Assembly (NCBI RefSeq): GCF_016808095.1
Contig: NC_068980.1
Location: 15,565,388-15,629,387 of the forward strand
Direction: 5' to 3'
From: Vigna angularis
Taxonomy: Eukaryota > Streptophyta > Magnoliopsida > Fabales > Fabaceae
Length of the DNA: 64,000 bases
The notes beneath the pieces are model-generated. The model ran no database searches. It saw nothing but the letters and a program-made list of their open reading frames with translations, and was not told the origin of the DNA. Positions 61,286 to 64,000 of the stretch are shown here, piece after piece. Position numbers and translations under genes: made by a program. Position 1 is the first letter of the stretch; the number at the start of each line of letters is the position of its first letter.

Positions 61286-61607
61286 CACTAGTGCAAAATG
61301 ACCTTATAACATCTCCTATTCAACATCAGTTCAAACAAAAACTAACATAAAAAATATGGGTATGTAAATAAAATGAAGAGTATGACGTCAGACACCAAGA
61401 AGACCAACGTCATATCATATTTAGACATTTTTTTAAAGGAGACCAATATCATATGATTTTTAAACATTTTAAAAAAGTAAACTAGAAGTCATGTTTTCGA
61501 AGAGCTTGACGTTAGAATCCAAGATCGATGTCATCTCTTTAGACATCAGATTTTAGTAGATTCGACGTCTAACAATGTTTTAAACATTAAAAGAACCTAG
61601 CTAAGCA
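61286..61607 (+). mobile_element. CACTA-type 5' end fragment
   Basis: It begins CACTAGTGCAAAATGACC, a typical CACTA-superfamily terminus, and carries GACGTC/GACGTT-type pairs (GACGTCAGACACC, GACCAACGTC, GACGTTAGAATCC, GATGTC, GACGTC) like subterminal repeats. It is cut off by the next CACTA terminus at 61608. The other end was not found. Confidence 0.45.
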
Positions 61608-61633
61608 CACTAGTAAAAAATTGGGTTTTTACA

Positions 61634-62337
61634 GCGCACATTATGCCATGGTTCATCGGAAACCGCAGCATAATGGTGCGCGGTGGCAGTTTTGTAAATA
61701 AATCGAACACATATGCCGCGGTTCAGATCAGAACCGCGGCATATACGCCAGACAACCATCCCATTTGACGCCACGTGTGAATAAAAAATTAAATAACAGC
61801 GTATATGCCGCGGTTGTCCAGAGAACCGCGGCATATACCCCTGCCAATTTATTGCAGGGGCTGACTGGGTCAGAGAATTTCAAAAGTTACAAGGGTATAT
61901 GCCGCGGTTGTCCATAGAACCGCGGCATATACCGCAGTAACTTCTCAACTTCTCTGCCAGTCAGAGAATTTCAGAAGTTACAGGGGTATATGCCGCGGTT
62001 GCTCTGCGAAACCGCGGCATATACCCCTATCATCTACTGAAATTCCCCAAAAGGCAGTTGGGGAGACAGTCGTCTTCAGCACGTTACAGGGGTATAGGCC
62101 GCGGTTCTTCGAGCAACCGCGACCTATTCTCCTACCTGAAATAAATTTAAAATAATTTTAAATATTTTCGAGGAATATACCGCGGTTGCCCGCTGAACCG
62201 CTGCATATAGTTTGAAAATAATTTCAAAAATGCCATTTAGGTTAATTTTTTTAATCAGTATAGGCCGCGGTTGCTTGTGAAACCGCGGCATATAGCCCTT
62301 TTATACCGCAGTTAAGTAGGGAACCGTGGTAGATGCC
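61634..62337. repeat. Nine subterminal hairpins of the CACTA element
   Basis: Units of the form TATGCCGCGGTT-(5-8 nt)-AACCGCGGCATA lie near 61634-61681, 61711-61744, 61801-61838, 61894-61933, 61982-62028, 62088-62133, 62174-62210, 62259-62294 and 62300-62337. The outermost and the last four are degenerate. Loops differ between copies. Such clusters bind the element's own transposase in the En/Spm superfamily. Confidence 0.9.
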
Positions 62338-62655
62338 CCCGTTCAGAGTTAAAAAACAAAACTTGGAACAGTGATCGTCTTCTTCGCGCTGCTCACTGTT
62401 TTCGCGTTTTCTTCTCCCTCCGAACCACCCAACATCTCAGATACCTCGTTTTTCACCGTTTAAACTCAAAATCGTTCGGTCATTTCTCATTTGTGACGAT
62501 AAAAAACAGTTTTAGCCGATCAAAATCGTTTGAAACGCGTCATTCCCTCTCCGCTGCGATTTCGTTTTTTTTTGCACCAAGCGTTTTCGCCGTTCCTCTT
62601 CCAGGTATTTATGCTCTTTTGCATTCTTAACATGATTTCTTCATTAGTTTTTGCA

Positions 62656-62800
62656 TAATGCTATAGTTTTGGTAATGTATGAAGTTTCTATAGTTTTGGT
62701 AATGTATGGTATAGTTTTTGCTTTAATTTTGGTAATGCATGAAATTGCTATAGTTTTGGTAATGTATGGTATGATTTTTGCTATAGTTTTGGTAATGTGG
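62656..62800. repeat. Imperfect tandem repeat in the transposase leader intron
   Basis: GCTATAGTTTTGGTAATGTATG and variants occur about five times, in alternating forms (..GTATGAA.., ..GTATGGTAT..), giving a 25-35-bp unit with a higher-order period near 60-70 bp. Confidence 0.75.
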
Positions 62801-62870
62801 CATGTAGTTCTTGTATGAAATTGCAAGTTTGATTTTTAGTAGCTTATCTTTTTATGTAATATTTAGGAAT

Positions 62871-64000
62871 ATGGATCGAAATTGGATTAATTTACCACGT
62901 ATTAGTGCTGAGTACGAGAGAGGTGTAGAGGAATTTATACAATTTGCGCAACGTAATGAGGGGAGACGTGATGATGAAGTGAAGTTTAGATGTCCATGTG
63001 TGAACTGTTTGAATGGGAGAAAGTTGAACGCAACTCAAATTAGAGAACATCTTATATGTGATGGTTTTCTAAGATGTTATACAACATGGATATGGCACGG
63101 CGAAGAAATGCATTTTCCCACTGACTCTCAAAGTGTAAATGTTACTGATTCCACCATTGAAGAAGATCGACCGGATGAAGACAAATTGGAGGACATGATC
63201 CGCGATGTTGGAGCAGAAAATTTTGCCAAAGCTCATGTGTATGAGACGATGTCGACTGATGCGGAAACACCTTTGTATGTCGGTTCAACTAAGTTCACAC
63301 GTTTGTCAGCGGTGTTAAGGCTCATGAATTTGAAGGCGAGCAATGGATGGACTGATAAGAGTTTTACAGAACTGTTGACGTTGTTGAATGAAATGTTGCC
63401 AGATGGAAATACACTGCCCACTCGTAATTATGATGCGAAGAAAATTCTTTGTCCAATGGGTATGGAGTATAAAAGGATACATGCTTGTCCCAATGACTGC
63501 ATTTTGTATAGGAAAGAGTTTGAATTTTTGACAAAGTGTCCAAAATGTGGCTTATCACGATACAAGTCAAAAAACAATAGTGAAGATAATGGTCAGATAG
63601 AAAAAAATGGATCTGCTTTGAAAGTAGTTTGGTACCTTCCAATAGTGCCCAGACTTAAGCGTTTGTTTGCGAATCCCAAAGATGCTAAAAATCTTAGATG
63701 GCATGCAGATGAGAGAAAAATTGACGGGCTGCTTCGTCATCCAGCTGATTCAAAGCAATGGAAAAATATTGATCGACAATTCCCCGAATTTGGTAAAGAG
63801 TGTAGAAATCTTAGGCTTGGTTTAGCCACTGATGGAATGAACCCATTTGGTAATCTAAGTACCAATCACAGTTGTTGGCCAGTTATATTGATAATTTACA
63901 ACTTATCTCCTGCATTGTGCATGAAGAGGAAGTACATGATGTTGTCTATGATGATATCTGGTCCAAAGCAGCCTGGAAATGACATTGATGTTCAACCCCA
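62871..64000 (+). CDS. CACTA TNP2-like transposase (3' end outside the window)
   Basis: Open for 376 codons from ATG 62871 to the last base. Residues ~4-78 match the plant transposase-associated N-terminal domain (WINLPRISAEYERGVEEF, CPCVNC, then IREHLICDGF and TTWIWHGE), a probable Cys/His zinc-binding fold. From about residue 155 the tnp2 core begins: ASNGWTDKSFTELL, KKILCPMGMEYKRIHACPND, CILYRKEFEFLTKCPKCG, the conserved VVWYLPIVPRLKRLF, LRWHADER, and LATDGMNPFG, which contains the first catalytic Asp of the DDE/D nuclease. The remaining catalytic residues lie beyond the window. The start follows an acceptor TATTTAG at 62860-62866. No frameshift or stop is seen, so it may be functional. 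Confidence 0.9.
   Translation, partial: MDRNWINLPRISAEYERGVEEFIQFAQRNEGRRDDEVKFRCPCVNCLNGRKLNATQIREHLICDGFLRCYTTWIWHGEEMHFPTDSQSVNVTDSTIEEDRPDEDKLEDMIRDVGAENFAKAHVYETMSTDAETPLYVGSTKFTRLSAVLRLMNLKASNGWTDKSFTELLTLLNEMLPDGNTLPTRNYDAKKILCPMGMEYKRIHACPNDCILYRKEFEFLTKCPKCGLSRYKSKNNSEDNGQIEKNGSALKVVWYLPIVPRLKRLFANPKDAKNLRWHADERKIDGLLRHPADSKQWKNIDRQFPEFGKECRNLRLGLATDGMNPFGNLSTNHSCWPVILIIYNLSPALCMKRKYMMLSMMISGPKQPGNDIDVQP

Larger units (their letters stand above)
61608..64000 (+). mobile_element. CACTA (En/Spm) transposon, 5' part
   Basis: The terminus CACTAGTAAAAAATTGGG at 61608 is preceded by GCA, the candidate half of a 3-bp target duplication. Nine subterminal GC-rich hairpins follow (61634-62337), then a leader exon (to 62604), an intron (62605-62866) and a TNP2-type transposase frame from 62871 that is still open at the window end. 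The 3' terminus lies outside the window. Intact coding suggests a fairly young copy. Confidence 0.85.

Noticed and set aside
60998..61291. 97-codon plus-strand frame
   Set aside because: Low-complexity Ser/Thr/Pro/His composition from C-rich sequence; no domain, no splice context, no relation to the neighbouring transposon.
61610..61834. 74-codon minus-strand frame
   Set aside because: Runs through the CACTA subterminal hairpins and is a by-product of their GC-rich palindromes.
1..64000. tRNA, rRNA or conserved snoRNA genes
   Set aside because: None recognised on reading both strands; short genes could be missed without a covariance search.

Overview
This window is plant nuclear DNA, most likely from a legume of the bean/cowpea group (Phaseoleae). 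That placement is an inference. It rests on split genes with GT-AG introns, very AT-rich intergenic DNA, plant-type transposons, plant-only gene families (NCL exchanger, SPEAR/TIE regulator, chloroplast co-chaperonin relic) and a relic resembling the legume seed albumin-1 knottin. Most of the window is transposable-element sequence. Only three host genes look functional.

Layout. 1-4679 (+): eight 3' exons of an NCL-type Na+/Ca2+ exchanger with EF-hands; its first exon lies before the window. 4.7-15.2 kb: intergenic DNA with a MULE-type MITE, a 65-bp tandem repeat, a complete non-autonomous MULE (perfect 9-bp target duplication), a broken chloroplast CPN20 gene and a dead MuDR-like transposase. 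15.2-20.7 kb (-): a complete Ty1/copia retrotransposon with one open 1310-residue frame, LTRs at 15214-15684 and 20195-20667, and an unusual primer-binding region. 22.3-23.5 kb (-): an ORF of the 'putative plant transposon protein' type. 25.5-31 kb: AT-rich DNA with a long (TA)n tract. 31010-36127 (+): a second, complete NCL gene of 7 exons and 578 residues. 36.5 kb: a small MITE. 38411-41504: a 3.1-kb solo LTR. 43921-46070 (-): a SPEAR/TIE-like transcriptional co-repressor adaptor gene of 5 exons and 416 residues. 48698-50940, 54341-56829 and 57622-60211: three solo LTRs of one family, each with its own 5-bp target duplication; the last two face each other as a 2.5-kb inverted repeat. 61286-64000: CACTA (En/Spm) sequences, with nine GC-rich subterminal hairpins followed by a TNP2-like transposase gene that runs off the window end.

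How the parts relate. The two NCL genes share exon phases and order and are same-strand relatives about 26 kb apart, pushed apart by transposon insertions. The upstream copy has an internal duplication of its linker plus EF-hand-pair exons and a changed second alpha-repeat motif, so it probably differs in calcium regulation or transport. No operon-like logic applies.

The most novel signals are: (i) the copia element has no tRNA-type primer-binding site, but carries a 13-nt sequence 2 nt inside its 5' LTR that is exactly complementary to a segment of its own LTR, which suggests self-priming; (ii) a hairpin array in the 3.1-kb solo LTR whose stems vary in a compensated way around a fixed ACCA loop; (iii) the EF-hand module duplication in NCL copy 1; (iv) the inverted pair of solo LTRs, able to encode a long double-stranded RNA. 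All exon boundaries were read by eye from splice signals and from comparison of the two NCL copies; no database search was run.
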